From assembly GCF_003700275.1 (NCBI RefSeq), contig NZ_RBRE01000010.1, positions 37,435 to 101,434 on the forward strand: a DNA stretch of 64,000 nt, in the 5' to 3' direction. Both the position numbers and the translations under genes were made by a program. The DNA comes from Pseudomonas cichorii (lineage in GTDB: Bacteria > Pseudomonadota > Gammaproteobacteria > Pseudomonadales > Pseudomonadaceae). Below, piece after piece: positions 18,710-28,312 of this stretch (within the stretch, counting starts at the first letter, position 1; each line of letters begins with the position of its first letter). The notes below the pieces were generated by a model. The model was not told where the DNA came from, did no database searches, and saw only the letters and a program-made list of their open reading frames with translations.

Positions 18710-19576
18710 ATGACGGATGTAACGGCAGGCAGCGACAGACAGCGTCGCGGAATAGCCATGTGCTTGCTGGCAATGCTGATATTTGCGTCCCAGGACGCTA
18801 TCACCAAGTTTCTGGTCAAGGATTTCGCCGTCGCCCAACTGCTGATGGTGCGCTACTGGACGTTCCTGCTGGTGGCGATCGTCTATCTGGCCGGGAAGGG
18901 CATTGCCAAGGCTTCGGCCCGCAGCGCCTTTCCGGTGTTACAGATTGCACGTGCATTGCTTGCTCTCGGCGAAGCGGCGCTGTTCAGTTGGGGACTGAAA
19001 TATCTGGGGCTCGCTGAAAGTCATGCCTTGTTTGCGGTCTTTCCACTGTTGACGCTGGCCCTGGCGGGTTGGCTGTTACGCGAGAGAATCAGCATGCGGC
19101 ACTGGGCCGCTGCGCTGGTGGGCTTTACTGGCACTCTGGTGATCCTGCGGCCGGGCTTCGCGATTTTCGATCCCGCCGCGCTGATTCCACTGTTGGCCGC
19201 ACTGGCCTTTGCCTGCTACAACCTGCTGTCCCGGCACATTGGCCAGACGGATTCCTTCGCGACCAACCTGTTCTACATGGCCGTGGTCGGCGCGCTGGCT
19301 TCCTCGTGCTTCGGGATACCCGCATGGCTGCCGCCATCGCCTCGGGAGTGGATGCTGCTTGGGGTCTATTCGATTGCCGGGATGACCGCGCACCTGTTGC
19401 TGATCAAGGCCCTCGAATATGCCCCGGCTACCGTTCTGCAGCCGTTCAATTACTCGCTGCTGGTGTTTGCCACGCTGGTAGGGTTGCTGGTCTTTGGCGA
19501 GCTCCCCGACCTCTATACGGCGGTGGGTGCCGCTCTGGTGCTGGCGGGCGGTATCTATGCGATCAGGGGGCGTTGA
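18710..19576 (+). CDS. EamA/DMT-family transporter
   Basis: A 288-residue membrane protein with about ten hydrophobic helices in two similar halves, the drug/metabolite transporter arrangement. The start follows GAAGGGACTCTGAT with a good ribosome site. Notable are RYWTFLLVAIVYL in the first half and the second-half segment ALEYAPATVLQPFNYSLLVFA, typical of EamA repeats. Members export amino acids, metabolites or drugs; the substrate cannot be told. It is divergent from the nitronate monooxygenase gene and transcribed towards the SMP-30-like gene 125 bases away. Confidence 0.88.
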   Translation: MTDVTAGSDRQRRGIAMCLLAMLIFASQDAITKFLVKDFAVAQLLMVRYWTFLLVAIVYLAGKGIAKASARSAFPVLQIARALLALGEAALFSWGLKYLGLAESHALFAVFPLLTLALAGWLLRERISMRHWAAALVGFTGTLVILRPGFAIFDPAALIPLLAALAFACYNLLSRHIGQTDSFATNLFYMAVVGALASSCFGIPAWLPPSPREWMLLGVYSIAGMTAHLLLIKALEYAPATVLQPFNYSLLVFATLVGLLVFGELPDLYTAVGAALVLAGGIYAIRGR

Positions 19577-19701
19577 GCAGGTCTATCAGCGTGTGAAAAT
19601 AGTTACGGGAAGCTTCAATCGCTTCCTGTCGTTAAACTTTCAGGACCGGGCAGTCTCCATAGCTATCTGTCGCCTTGTGCATATAGATATCAGGACGAAA
19701 T

Positions 19702-20700
19702 ATGGATCGGCTCTTCCGGCAATTACGCAAACAAACATCGGTGCTACTGTTGGGCGGTGCTCTCCTGGCCAGTCATCATGCATTGGCATCGCCCATTACT
19801 CTGGTCGCGAATAACCCGCAATTCTCCACACTGATCAAACCCGACGCGCAGGTAGAAGTGCTTACCAGCAAGGCGCAGTGGGCAGAAGGTCCGCTATGCC
19901 TGCCCGATGGCCGCCTGATCTGGAGTGACGTGAAGGCGAACAAGGTCATGAGCTGGAAAGAGGGTGAAGGCGTCTCCACATGGCTGGATCCGGCCCATTA
20001 CCAGAATGGACATGCTCTGGATGCCGAAGGTCGCGTTATTGCTGCCTCTCACGGAGAACGGGCGATTGTACGGCAGGAAGCGGATGGCAAATGGCGCACC
20101 GTCGTCGACAGATATCAGGGCAAACGTCTGAACAGCCCGAACGATGTCGTGGTCGATGACAGCGGCAATATCTGGTTCAGCGATCCAACCTTTGGCGTCC
20201 AGAACAAGGCCGAAAGTTACGGCGGTACGCCGGAACAGGGCGGAGAGTACCTGTATCGCTACGACACGAAGCGTGAGCAACTGACCCGGCTGAACACCCC
20301 CGGCCTGCACGCACCCAATGGCCTGGCCTTTTCACCCGATCAAAGCCTGCTGTATGTAGCCGACTCGCAATTGGCCCATGACTTCAAGAACCCGAAACTG
20401 GCCCATCGCGTCATGGTTTATGAGGTGCGCGACGGGGTGTTGAGCAATGGCCGGGTATTTGCCGAGATTACCTCCGGCATCCCGGATGGTCTCAAGGTCG
20501 ACGAGCGAGGCAATGTCTGGAGCAGTAGCAAGGAAGGTATCCAGGTGTTTTCTGCACAGGGGGAATTGCTTGGGAAACTGCTGGTGGCGGCAAAGGATAC
20601 CGGCAACCTGGCTTTCTGTTCTGCCGGGGACCGGCATTGGGTTTATGTAACGGCGGCGGATAAGGTTTTGCGGATGCGGGTGCTGGTTGGGGGGAGTTGA
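19702..20700 (+). CDS. Secreted SMP-30/gluconolactonase-like beta-propeller
   Basis: A 332-residue protein with a signal peptide (Lys/Arg-containing start, hydrophobic VLLLGGALLASHHALA, cleavage near residue 29). The mature part shows SMP-30/gluconolactonase signs: AEGPLCLPDGRLIWSD (metal-binding Glu), NSPNDVVVDDSGNIWFSDP (metal-binding Asn/Asp) and APNGLAFSPD. Relatives hydrolyse sugar lactones, sometimes in the periplasm. A start preceded by AGGA is used. It may be a lone gene; no neighbour points to a pathway. Confidence 0.87.
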   Translation: MDRLFRQLRKQTSVLLLGGALLASHHALASPITLVANNPQFSTLIKPDAQVEVLTSKAQWAEGPLCLPDGRLIWSDVKANKVMSWKEGEGVSTWLDPAHYQNGHALDAEGRVIAASHGERAIVRQEADGKWRTVVDRYQGKRLNSPNDVVVDDSGNIWFSDPTFGVQNKAESYGGTPEQGGEYLYRYDTKREQLTRLNTPGLHAPNGLAFSPDQSLLYVADSQLAHDFKNPKLAHRVMVYEVRDGVLSNGRVFAEITSGIPDGLKVDERGNVWSSSKEGIQVFSAQGELLGKLLVAAKDTGNLAFCSAGDRHWVYVTAADKVLRMRVLVGGS

Positions 20701-20713
20701 TGTTCCCGAGCAA

Positions 20714-20739
20714 CGCTGTTGTCAGGGTGTGCAACAGCG
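20714..20739. terminator. Stem-loop after the lactonase gene
   Basis: CGCTGTTG and CAACAGCG form an 8-base stem with a 10-base loop, 13 bases after the lactonase stop. No T run follows, so it is only a possible terminator. Confidence 0.35.
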
Positions 20740-20963
20740 CTTGAAACAGCAAACTTCACAAGCGGTGAAACACTCGTTGCCGTGAGGCAAGGAAACGACG
20801 TCCTGCCTCTCACCATGCGACAAACCTAAAATACTCTCCCATGCACTATGGCAATTGGCCTTCACGCTGAGCTAATGTGGCGCCTTACCAAGGTCTCAGC
20901 CTAGAAGACCCGTCATCTGTTCAGTTGCAGTTACCGATGATTCAGCCAGCAGGGAGAGTGAGC

Positions 20964-23930
20964 ATGAGCAATGAAGCCGATCCAATTCCATCGTGTTTTG
21001 ACCGTGCCGACCAGGCACCTGAGCGTCTCACCGAAATGTTCGTGGGTATCGTTCAGGAGGGTCGTATCAAGCTTGGCCAGCGTCCGGCCGAACGGGCAGT
21101 CTTTCGCAAGCTGCATGGCGTCGCCAGTGGCCGGCTGGTCATGGAGAAGAACATTCCAGCCGAGTTGAAAGTGGGTGTGTTTGCCCATGACAGCCTCGAT
21201 GCATGGGTTCGATTCTCCAGCGATACCACACCGACATCGCCCGATCTGGGCAGTACCGTTGGCATCGCCATCAAGTTGTACGGAGTATCCGGTCCCAAGG
21301 CCTTGGGGGAGAGCGGAGACACCGCCGACTTCATCATGCAGAACTTCCCGGTCTTCTTTGTCGACAACGCCAAGGAAATGACCGAGTTCACCTATGCAGG
21401 CGTAGTAGCCAGGGATTATCCAGGCTATCTGAAGAAGCACCCCAAGACCAATGCCATTCTCAACCGGATGGGCGACAAGATCGAAGGGAGTGTGCTGACC
21501 ACGCAATACTGGGCCATTCTGCCTTTCAAGTCGGGTGAGCAGCATTACGTCAAATATCGCCTTGATCCGGTGACGCCACCGGAGAATGTCGCCAACGACG
21601 CCACCGATTACCTGGCCGTCGACCTGGGCCGGCGCCTTGAACAGCGGGAGTACCAGTTCCGCTTCATGGTGCAATTGCGGACCAACAAGAAAAGCATGCC
21701 GCTCGACCAGGCCACCGTGGAGTGGCCGGAAAGTGAAAGTCCTTTCGTGCATGTTGCGACGCTGACGCTGTCCCAACAGGACATTGCCACTCGCGGACAG
21801 GCTGAGTATGGCCAGGGGCTGGGCTTTAATATCTGGCGCGTTCCTTTGGCACAGACGCCCGTTGGCTCGATTGCCGAAGCACGCAAGATGGTTTACGCAG
21901 CTGGCGCAAACGCGCGCCATGAAGCCAACGGCCAGGGTTTACAGGATCCGTCCTCGCCACGCCCTGCTTCTTGTCCTTACTCGGGGGCGCAGACTTCAGC
22001 CACCGGCATGTCTTATCCGGTCGAGAAGGACACATGCATTGTCAAAGCGGTGATTTACCCTGCAATCGGCGTGGCCCGGGTAGGCTCCAGTGAATCGGAA
22101 TGGTTTGTCGGCCCGGAGGTCGATAATCCACCGGCGCAATCGCCGGGTTATTACCGCGATGCGAAAAAACAACTGAAGCGCCAGGCTGCCAGGTTTCGGG
22201 TCTATGGTGTGAATGCCAAGGGCGAGATCGTTAATGAACTCACTCCCGATAACGCGAAGATCCGCTGGAATGTCCAGTTGGGTAACGAGAAGTCTGCCTG
22301 GTATGGCTTTCAGCTGGCCCTCGATATCCCCGAGGCGGCATCGGCGCCGCCAACGACGCTGCGCAATGCTGCCATTGCTGACCGGACGCAACTGGCAATC
22401 AGGCCCAAGGCAAAAACAGTCTCAGGCAAGAACTCAAAACCCAAGAAGTTCGATGACGGCCAGTTCATGGGCCAGAAGGTCTATCTGGGTGAAACCTTTA
22501 CCGATGAGAATGGACGCCTGATTGTCCTGGGTGGCCATGGTGCTGCGGCTTCGTATGACGATAGCCGGGCAATCACCTTCGCCAACAATGAAGGCTGGTA
22601 TGACGATACTTCGGACGGGCCGGTGAATGCCGAGGTGACTTATCTGGGGCAGCAATTGATGGTCGATCCTGCCTGGATCGTCGTCGCACCGCCTAACTTC
22701 GGACCGCAACGAAAGTCCGTGCGGACCATGTGGGACCTGATGCGCGATGTCGCTATCAACGCAGGCAACTTGCCGATGCCGGTGCGACCAAGCTTTACTT
22801 TCGACATTCTGCCGCTCTTCGAGCGACTGGCGGGTTTGCAGTGGGTAAACGCCGGTTTCGCTGCGGGTTTTGGCTGGAAAGGTGCCAATGACCTGGTCAC
22901 GCCACAGGCACTTGCACGCCTGTCCAGCGCGAGCAATACCTATACCGAACTACGCCGCACCATCGCCAACTCGTTCCGTAACGATGCGGTGGACAGCTGG
23001 TCGCCCAAACCCTGGCCCTGGTTGTACGGTGATGCAATGGCAGTGCCGGCGGCCCAGACACCACGGCAGAATGCTTCCCTGAGCGCCACTCAATTGGCAA
23101 TGTTGGCGCAATGGGCAGCAGGCGATTTTGTCGAGGACTATTCCCCGTCCCGAATCTGGCCAGTTTCCCTGGATAAGGTGCCGCTTGCCGAACAAGGCGA
23201 CATGCTGACCAAGGCTGCGCTGGACTTCTGTCTCGCCGATGCTTTCCACCCCGGCTGTGAAATGACCTGGCCGGTGCGGACCAGCACTATGTACATGGCA
23301 CCGTTCCGTTTTGCCCATGCACTGGAAGGCTGGATCGCGCCGGGCTTGGGAGAAGTCATCACCTACGATGCAATCAACCTGCCTAATGGTCCGCTCTGCG
23401 GTCAGCAGCCTGGTGGTATCACGCGCTGGATGGCCGTGCCCTGGCAAACCGACACTGCCAGTTGCCGTTCTGGCTATGACAAGAACTATGACCCGTATGT
23501 GCCTTCGTTCTGGCCTGCGAGGGTTCCGAACCAGGTCTTGACCAAACAGAACTATGAGATTGTCATGGACGAGAAAAAGCCGCTGGGTGAACGCCTGGCT
23601 GCCTTCGCCAATCGTGCTTCGTGGATCGAGCCACTGGGTAGCACCAGCTATACCGACCAGATCAACAATATGATCCATCACTTCGATCATCTGGGCGTTG
23701 TAGAGGTGCATCCAGGACCTGGCGACAGGGAGAACTTTCCCGCGCATATCGAAGTGGAAGACCAGCATGTACCGATCAAGGACATGGGCGCTCCGCACAA
23801 AGATGCCAAACCTACAGCTCACCACGAACCGCTGTTGTCTGTGGGTGCCTTTAGCGGTACTCGGGCTGAATCCGTGGATCTCATGACCATTGAAAAAGTC
23901 CAACGCTTCGGACGCGGTCAACCACGCTGA
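20964..23930 (+). CDS. Catalase-like / LodA-type CTQ oxidase fusion
   Basis: A 988-residue two-part protein. The start is the ATG after GGGAGAG (20952-20958); an upstream in-frame GTG at 20877 has no such site. Residues 1 to about 340 are a small (SrpA-like) heme catalase domain: RKLHGVASG with distal His at 51, VRFSS, DFIMQNFPVFF, and ARKMVYAAGANAR with the proximal Tyr. From about 360 to the end is a LodA/GoxA-like domain: VIYPAIGVARVG, DFCLADAFHPGCEMTW (Cys of the cofactor) and TRWMAVPWQTD (Trp of the cofactor), the residues that become cysteine tryptophylquinone. LodA oxidises the lysine epsilon-amine and GoxA glycine, releasing ammonia and H2O2. A fused catalase could remove that H2O2. 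No signal peptide is seen. The substrate is unknown. Confidence 0.88.
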   Translation: MSNEADPIPSCFDRADQAPERLTEMFVGIVQEGRIKLGQRPAERAVFRKLHGVASGRLVMEKNIPAELKVGVFAHDSLDAWVRFSSDTTPTSPDLGSTVGIAIKLYGVSGPKALGESGDTADFIMQNFPVFFVDNAKEMTEFTYAGVVARDYPGYLKKHPKTNAILNRMGDKIEGSVLTTQYWAILPFKSGEQHYVKYRLDPVTPPENVANDATDYLAVDLGRRLEQREYQFRFMVQLRTNKKSMPLDQATVEWPESESPFVHVATLTLSQQDIATRGQAEYGQGLGFNIWRVPLAQTPVGSIAEARKMVYAAGANARHEANGQGLQDPSSPRPASCPYSGAQTSATGMSYPVEKDTCIVKAVIYPAIGVARVGSSESEWFVGPEVDNPPAQSPGYYRDAKKQLKRQAARFRVYGVNAKGEIVNELTPDNAKIRWNVQLGNEKSAWYGFQLALDIPEAASAPPTTLRNAAIADRTQLAIRPKAKTVSGKNSKPKKFDDGQFMGQKVYLGETFTDENGRLIVLGGHGAAASYDDSRAITFANNEGWYDDTSDGPVNAEVTYLGQQLMVDPAWIVVAPPNFGPQRKSVRTMWDLMRDVAINAGNLPMPVRPSFTFDILPLFERLAGLQWVNAGFAAGFGWKGANDLVTPQALARLSSASNTYTELRRTIANSFRNDAVDSWSPKPWPWLYGDAMAVPAAQTPRQNASLSATQLAMLAQWAAGDFVEDYSPSRIWPVSLDKVPLAEQGDMLTKAALDFCLADAFHPGCEMTWPVRTSTMYMAPFRFAHALEGWIAPGLGEVITYDAINLPNGPLCGQQPGGITRWMAVPWQTDTASCRSGYDKNYDPYVPSFWPARVPNQVLTKQNYEIVMDEKKPLGERLAAFANRASWIEPLGSTSYTDQINNMIHHFDHLGVVEVHPGPGDRENFPAHIEVEDQHVPIKDMGAPHKDAKPTAHHEPLLSVGAFSGTRAESVDLMTIEKVQRFGRGQPR

Positions 23931-25045
23931 TGTCGACCGTTGCCGACCTCAAGGCCGATGTGCTGGTACTTGGCAGTGGTCCGGCGGCATGCTCTCTGGC
24001 GCTCAACCTGGCACCTTTCCATAACGTCCTGATGGTGGACAAAGGGGAGGGCAAAGGTCTGAGCGTTGGCGAGTCGCTGCCTGCGGCGGCGGGACGGCTG
24101 TTTCGGGATATGGGTCTGCTGGATGAATTTTTGCAGCAGAACCATGCCCCTTGCCTTGCCAGCCGTGGAGCCTGGGGCAGTCACCAGTCATGGGATCAAC
24201 ACGCCATGCGCAATCTGGATGGTCATGGCTGGCACCTGGATCGCAGGTTGTTCGATGCCTGGCTATTGCAGGTTGCGCAAAAACGCGGCGCGGCGTTGCT
24301 GCAGAAAACCCGGCTGGTCAACATTCACGAGCCTTCAGGCGATACTCCCTGGCGATTGGAGTTTGAGCGCGCAGGGCAGCGCTTGACGGTTGATACCCGC
24401 TTCGTCATCGACGCTACCGGCCGCAGCAGCGCTTTTGCCAGGCTGCTTGGCTACAAACGCCTGATCAAGGACAAACTGGTCTGTGGTTGGGTGTTTGGCG
24501 AGGATCGTATCGAGGGCGGCATCAGTGAATTACATGCGGAAGCCGGAGGCTGGTGGTACACATCACCACTTCCCGGCAATCGCAGGCTGCTGTCCTTTTA
24601 TACCGACGCGGACCTGGATACCGCTGGCTCTGCCTACAGCAGCGAAGGCCTGCTGGCCCGACTGCAAAATGTGCCTGAGTTGCGCAGTAACCTTGCCAGC
24701 CATGGCTTTACTGCCAGCGAACAGCACGGGTTTTGCGCGGCGCATACGGCCATGCTGGAACAGGTGGCGGGAGAGAACTGGCTAGCGGTTGGCGACGCGG
24801 CGCTATCTTTTGACCCGCTGTCGGCGCAAGGACTGTTCAATGCGCTCTACACTGGCCTTGCGGGAGCGCAAGCCACCCATCTGCAGTTACAGGGCGACGG
24901 GGAGGCGTTGAGTCTTTATCAGGCCGAGCTACAGCGTATCGAATCAGCCTATATGGCTCACATACAAGCCTGGTATCACGAGGAAAGTCGCTGGCAGGAT
25001 CAGCCTTTCTGGCAACGACGGCAAACGACGACCGCCCTACAGTAA
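23930..25045 (+). CDS. LodB/GoxB-like FAD-dependent maturation protein
   Basis: A 371-residue flavoprotein of the tryptophan-halogenase/monooxygenase-like group. It has an FAD-binding LVLGSGPAACSLALNL near the start, FVIDATGRSSAFAR in the middle and NWLAVGDAALSFDPLSAQG near 285, the usual FAD ribityl motif. Its ATG shares one base with the stop of the catalase-LodA gene. LodB and GoxB are small flavoproteins encoded next to LodA and GoxA and needed to form their CTQ cofactor, so this is the probable maturase of the fusion protein. The halogenase Lys/WxWxIP signature is not seen, which argues against a halogenase. Confidence 0.85.
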   Translation: MSTVADLKADVLVLGSGPAACSLALNLAPFHNVLMVDKGEGKGLSVGESLPAAAGRLFRDMGLLDEFLQQNHAPCLASRGAWGSHQSWDQHAMRNLDGHGWHLDRRLFDAWLLQVAQKRGAALLQKTRLVNIHEPSGDTPWRLEFERAGQRLTVDTRFVIDATGRSSAFARLLGYKRLIKDKLVCGWVFGEDRIEGGISELHAEAGGWWYTSPLPGNRRLLSFYTDADLDTAGSAYSSEGLLARLQNVPELRSNLASHGFTASEQHGFCAAHTAMLEQVAGENWLAVGDAALSFDPLSAQGLFNALYTGLAGAQATHLQLQGDGEALSLYQAELQRIESAYMAHIQAWYHEESRWQDQPFWQRRQTTTALQ

Positions 25046-25073
25046 TTATCAGCAGACGTTACAGGAGTTACTC

Positions 25074-26225
25074 ATGTCTGATGTCAAACGCATTGCGCTG
25101 TTTCTGGACGGTACCTGGAACAATGTGGACGATAATACCAACGTGTACCGCGCCAAATCCCTATGCAACAAATCGCCCGAGCAACTCTGTTACTACAGTG
25201 CCGGTGTAGGTACCCAGGCCGGGGATCATATTGCCGGCGGGATGTTTGGTATCGGCATCAATCAGGAAGTCCTCAGCGCCTACGAGTGGCTGGTCGATCA
25301 CTATGAGCCCGATGCCAGGATATTCATTTTCGGCTTCAGCCGCGGAGCCTTTACCGCCCGAAGCCTTGCCGGATTCATTTCCATTTGTGGCCTGCTCAAA
25401 CCCGGTTCGCCCATTTCCTTGAAGCAGCTTTACGAGCGTTATCGCAAGGGCAAGGCCGAGCATTCCATTCGCGCCCTGGCGCATATCGATGACAACGATC
25501 TGTCGCAGGAAGACAAATGGCTCAAGCGTTACTCCCGGCCGATCCCCGTGTGGTTCCAGGGTGTATGGGACACTGTGGGCGCACTCGGTGTGCCGTTGCC
25601 GTGGGCGCCGCATATCAGCAGCGAAGACTTTGCCTTCCTTGAGACAGACCTGCGAATCAATGACACCTACGCCTATCACGCCATGGCCATCGACGAACAT
25701 CGCGAAGCGTTCAAACCGACCTTGTGGCAAAAACAGACACCGAAGCAGGGCGACACCTACAAGCCCCGCGATCTGGCTGACGTCGAACAGCGCTGGTTCG
25801 TCGGGGCACACGCCAATGTCGGTGGCGGTTATGAAAATGACCTGCTGGCCCAGGTACCCCTGCAATGGTTGATGAACAAGGCCGCAAGCCATGGGCTGAT
25901 ATTCAACAGTGAAGTGACCCTAGATGGCGACGAGGCAGGCTGCCCGATCAGGGATTCCTATGCCGAAATGGCCCATGGTCTCTATGAGGTCGTAACCTTG
26001 GGCAAACATTACTATCGCCCGATCGGGACCGCGCCGATAGATAACGGAACCAGCATTACCACCGTCATCAATGAAACCATTGATGCGTCAGTGTTTGAGC
26101 GCTGGAGGAAGGACTCCGGTTATCGGCCGAAGAACCTTGCTGACTGGGGCGCGCGGCATGATGTGGATCCGGGACAGTTGTCGGGCAATGTGTCGGCGGC
26201 TGATCCGGCGTTGTCCGTGCCATAG
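25074..26225 (+). CDS. DUF2235 alpha/beta-hydrolase (Tle1-like domain)
   Basis: A 383-residue protein with ribosome site AGGAG and an ATG 28 bases after the LodB-like stop. It shows the DUF2235 pattern: IALFLDGTWNN at the start, the nucleophile elbow FGFSRGAFTARSLAG near 90-105, GVWDTVGALG near 165, and WFVGAHANVGGGY near 240 with the catalytic His. The fold is shared with the Tle1 phospholipase effectors of type VI secretion, but the protein is short, has no VgrG or immunity neighbour here, and may be a cytoplasmic hydrolase. Co-transcription with the quinoprotein pair is likely; its role there is unknown. Confidence 0.82.
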   Translation: MSDVKRIALFLDGTWNNVDDNTNVYRAKSLCNKSPEQLCYYSAGVGTQAGDHIAGGMFGIGINQEVLSAYEWLVDHYEPDARIFIFGFSRGAFTARSLAGFISICGLLKPGSPISLKQLYERYRKGKAEHSIRALAHIDDNDLSQEDKWLKRYSRPIPVWFQGVWDTVGALGVPLPWAPHISSEDFAFLETDLRINDTYAYHAMAIDEHREAFKPTLWQKQTPKQGDTYKPRDLADVEQRWFVGAHANVGGGYENDLLAQVPLQWLMNKAASHGLIFNSEVTLDGDEAGCPIRDSYAEMAHGLYEVVTLGKHYYRPIGTAPIDNGTSITTVINETIDASVFERWRKDSGYRPKNLADWGARHDVDPGQLSGNVSAADPALSVP

Positions 26226-26247
26226 TTCACCAAAGGCAATCCGGGCG

Positions 26248-27519
26248 TCATGCCTGCGCAGTCTGGGCAGGGGAGTCACATGCATGTTGAGCTTCCTGCT
26301 CCTGGGCTCGCGCAGTCATGACGGTCAGCACTGCCGATATGATCAACAGCGCGGCACTCATTTCAAATGTGGCACTGTAGCCGTAATGATCGAAAAGCAC
26401 GCCACCCAGCGTTGCGCCGAGCATGATTGCCAACTGCACCACGGCAACCAGCAATCCGCCACCGGCCTCGGCATCCTGCGGCATTGTCCTTGCCAGCCAG
26501 GTCCACCAGCCCACGGGGGCTGCCGTGGCGACCAGCCCCCAAAGCCCCAGCGCAACGGCAGTAAGCCACAGCGAGCTACCCACATAGGCATAGGTCAGCG
26601 AGATAGCCAGAACAGCCATCAGCAAGGGGATGAAGGTCAATACCCGGTAGACGCCGTTTTTCAGCAGCCCGCCAATCAGCAAGGTTCCGAGAAACCCTGC
26701 CACGCCTACCAGCAGCAAGAGAAACGACAAGGTCGATACGTCTACCTGTGTCACGCTTTCAAGAAAAGGGCGCAGATAGGTGTAGAGCGAAAACTGCCCC
26801 ATGAAAAACAGGCTCGAAGCCGCCATGCCGAAAGCGACAGGCTTGCGCTTGAGCAATTTGAACACGTTGCCGGACCGCCGCTCGGCTTCAGGTTTCATTG
26901 AGGGCAGGCTGAACAGCTTCCAGCACAAGGCGATGACTGCCACCGGGACAACGGCAAAGAACGCCAGTCGCCATCCGATGATAGAGCTGAGAAAACTGCC
27001 CAAGGACGCGGCGATAACCGTTGCAAGTGCATTGCCGCTGTTAAGGATCGCCAATGCGCGAGGCACCTTGTCTTCGGGGACAAGGCGCATGGCGGTAGCC
27101 GCCGACAACGACCAGAAACCGCCAATGGCCACACCAATCAGAGCGCGACCGACCATGAATACGGCGTAATTGGGCGCAAAGGCAACCACGGTTCCCGAGA
27201 TGATCATCAGCAGCGTCAACGAGGCCAGAAGCACCTTGCGATTCAGGTGTCCTGCCAGCGCAGACACGCAGAGGCTGGTGATCAGCGCGAATGCACCGGA
27301 AACGGCAATGGCTTGTCCGGCCTGGCCTTCAGTCACCAGAAGATCCCTGGCGATCGGGGTCAACAGGCTGACGGGCATGAACTCAGAAGCCACCAGTGCA
27401 AAGGCTGCCATGGCCATGGCCAGCACTGCGCCCCAGGCAGCAGTCGGGCTGGCGGCGTTTGTAGAAGTCGAGGAAGTGTCTGTTTTCATTAGGTCCTGCT
27501 TTGTATCGTTATCGGTCAT
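26248..27519 (-). CDS. MFS transporter (DHA1-like efflux)
   Basis: A membrane protein of about 423 residues with twelve hydrophobic helices. It has the MFS-type loops GHLNRKVLLA (A-motif-like after helix 2) and a helix-4 region ALIGVAIGGFWSLSAATAMRLVP, which resembles sugar- or purine-efflux proteins such as NepI. The reading frame allows starts at 27549, 27519 and 27489. The 27519 ATG has GGA six bases before it, and the 27489 ATG (MKTDTS) has AGGA four bases before it, so the true N-terminus is uncertain. It is convergent with the DUF2235 gene, 22 bases apart. Confidence 0.86.
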   Translation of the reverse strand: MTDNDTKQDLMKTDTSSTSTNAASPTAAWGAVLAMAMAAFALVASEFMPVSLLTPIARDLLVTEGQAGQAIAVSGAFALITSLCVSALAGHLNRKVLLASLTLLMIISGTVVAFAPNYAVFMVGRALIGVAIGGFWSLSAATAMRLVPEDKVPRALAILNSGNALATVIAASLGSFLSSIIGWRLAFFAVVPVAVIALCWKLFSLPSMKPEAERRSGNVFKLLKRKPVAFGMAASSLFFMGQFSLYTYLRPFLESVTQVDVSTLSFLLLLVGVAGFLGTLLIGGLLKNGVYRVLTFIPLLMAVLAISLTYAYVGSSLWLTAVALGLWGLVATAAPVGWWTWLARTMPQDAEAGGGLLVAVVQLAIMLGATLGGVLFDHYGYSATFEMSAALLIISAVLTVMTARAQEQEAQHACDSPAQTAQA

Positions 27520-27639
27520 GCAAATTCCGGGCGTTGAGAAACACCGCAATCATGCAAAGGTCAGGTGGGGCGACAAGAATAAGGCGTGAAATAATCTGTA
27601 ATAACCGTATAAAAAGAATGCACCTATGTGCAGGATTGA

Positions 27640-27945
27640 TTAATCGTGTTTGTGGCTTGAGGCAGCGGGCCGGCGTATTGGGGGGGAGATGGCGGTGACA
27701 GGGTTGACGAGAACATCGAGTTGTTCAAAACGCTCGACGGCTGAATATATTGCCGCGATTGCTTGTGCTTCATTAGTGATGTCCAGTGCAAGTGGGAGTA
27801 GATGATCATGACTGCCCAGTGCACTTATCAAAACCTGTAAATCCCGGTCTGTAACTACGACCTTATCACCGGTAGCGAGCGCTGCTTTAGCGATTTCTGT
27901 TCCTGGCCCACGTGTCGTATCGGTGATAAACCATGCTTTACTCAT
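27640..27945 (-). pseudogene. Truncated short-chain dehydrogenase
   Basis: A 101-residue frame that reads as the N-terminal half of an SDR Rossmann domain: MSKAWFITDTTRGPGTEIAKAAL (glycine loop), KVVVTDRDL, LALDITNEAQ and FEQLDVLVN. The usual NNAG is replaced by NPVTA, followed by about 14 unrelated residues and a stop. The catalytic Ser-Tyr-Lys region is missing. Full-length SDRs are about 250 residues, so this is a decayed remnant that cannot be active. Confidence 0.7.
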
Positions 27946-28312
27946 GAATGCTGCCTCTCAGGAATGAGCTGATTGCTGCGATCCAGCGTGTTGATCTGGA
28001 GCAGGCTGATGCGCATGACGTGCACTGGCGTGTGCGTATCGACGATGCAAAGTTGCATGAGTCACTTGGCAGTCGTGGCGTGCACGTCGACAACAAGACA
28101 TCCTCCAACTATATCTTTTACAAACTGTAGGCAACTGCATGCGCTCAATTTATGCATTTCAAATTCTGGAAATACCCGGAAACAACTAGGGCAAACGGTA
28201 TTGCCATTCTGAAATCGCGTCATTTTGTGCAGTCTTTCGCTTCTATCAGGCAAATAACAAGCTCCCTGCAAAGCCCATAATCCGCTTATCAAATCAACAA
28301 GCGGATTAGCTC
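27946..28312. other. Intergenic stretch, no recognised gene
   Basis: About 370 bases between the SDR remnant and the ene-reductase gene. A short plus-strand frame (27948-28130) has no clear ribosome site and no recognised similarity. No strong hairpin or operator was noticed. Confidence 0.5.

Noticed and set aside
23930..25045. Tryptophan halogenase
   Set aside because: Halogenase Trp/Lys motifs are not seen; adjacency to a LodA domain fits a LodB maturase.
25074..26225. Type VI secretion effector Tle1
   Set aside because: DUF2235 fold is present, but no VgrG, PAAR or immunity gene is nearby and it lies in a metabolic operon.
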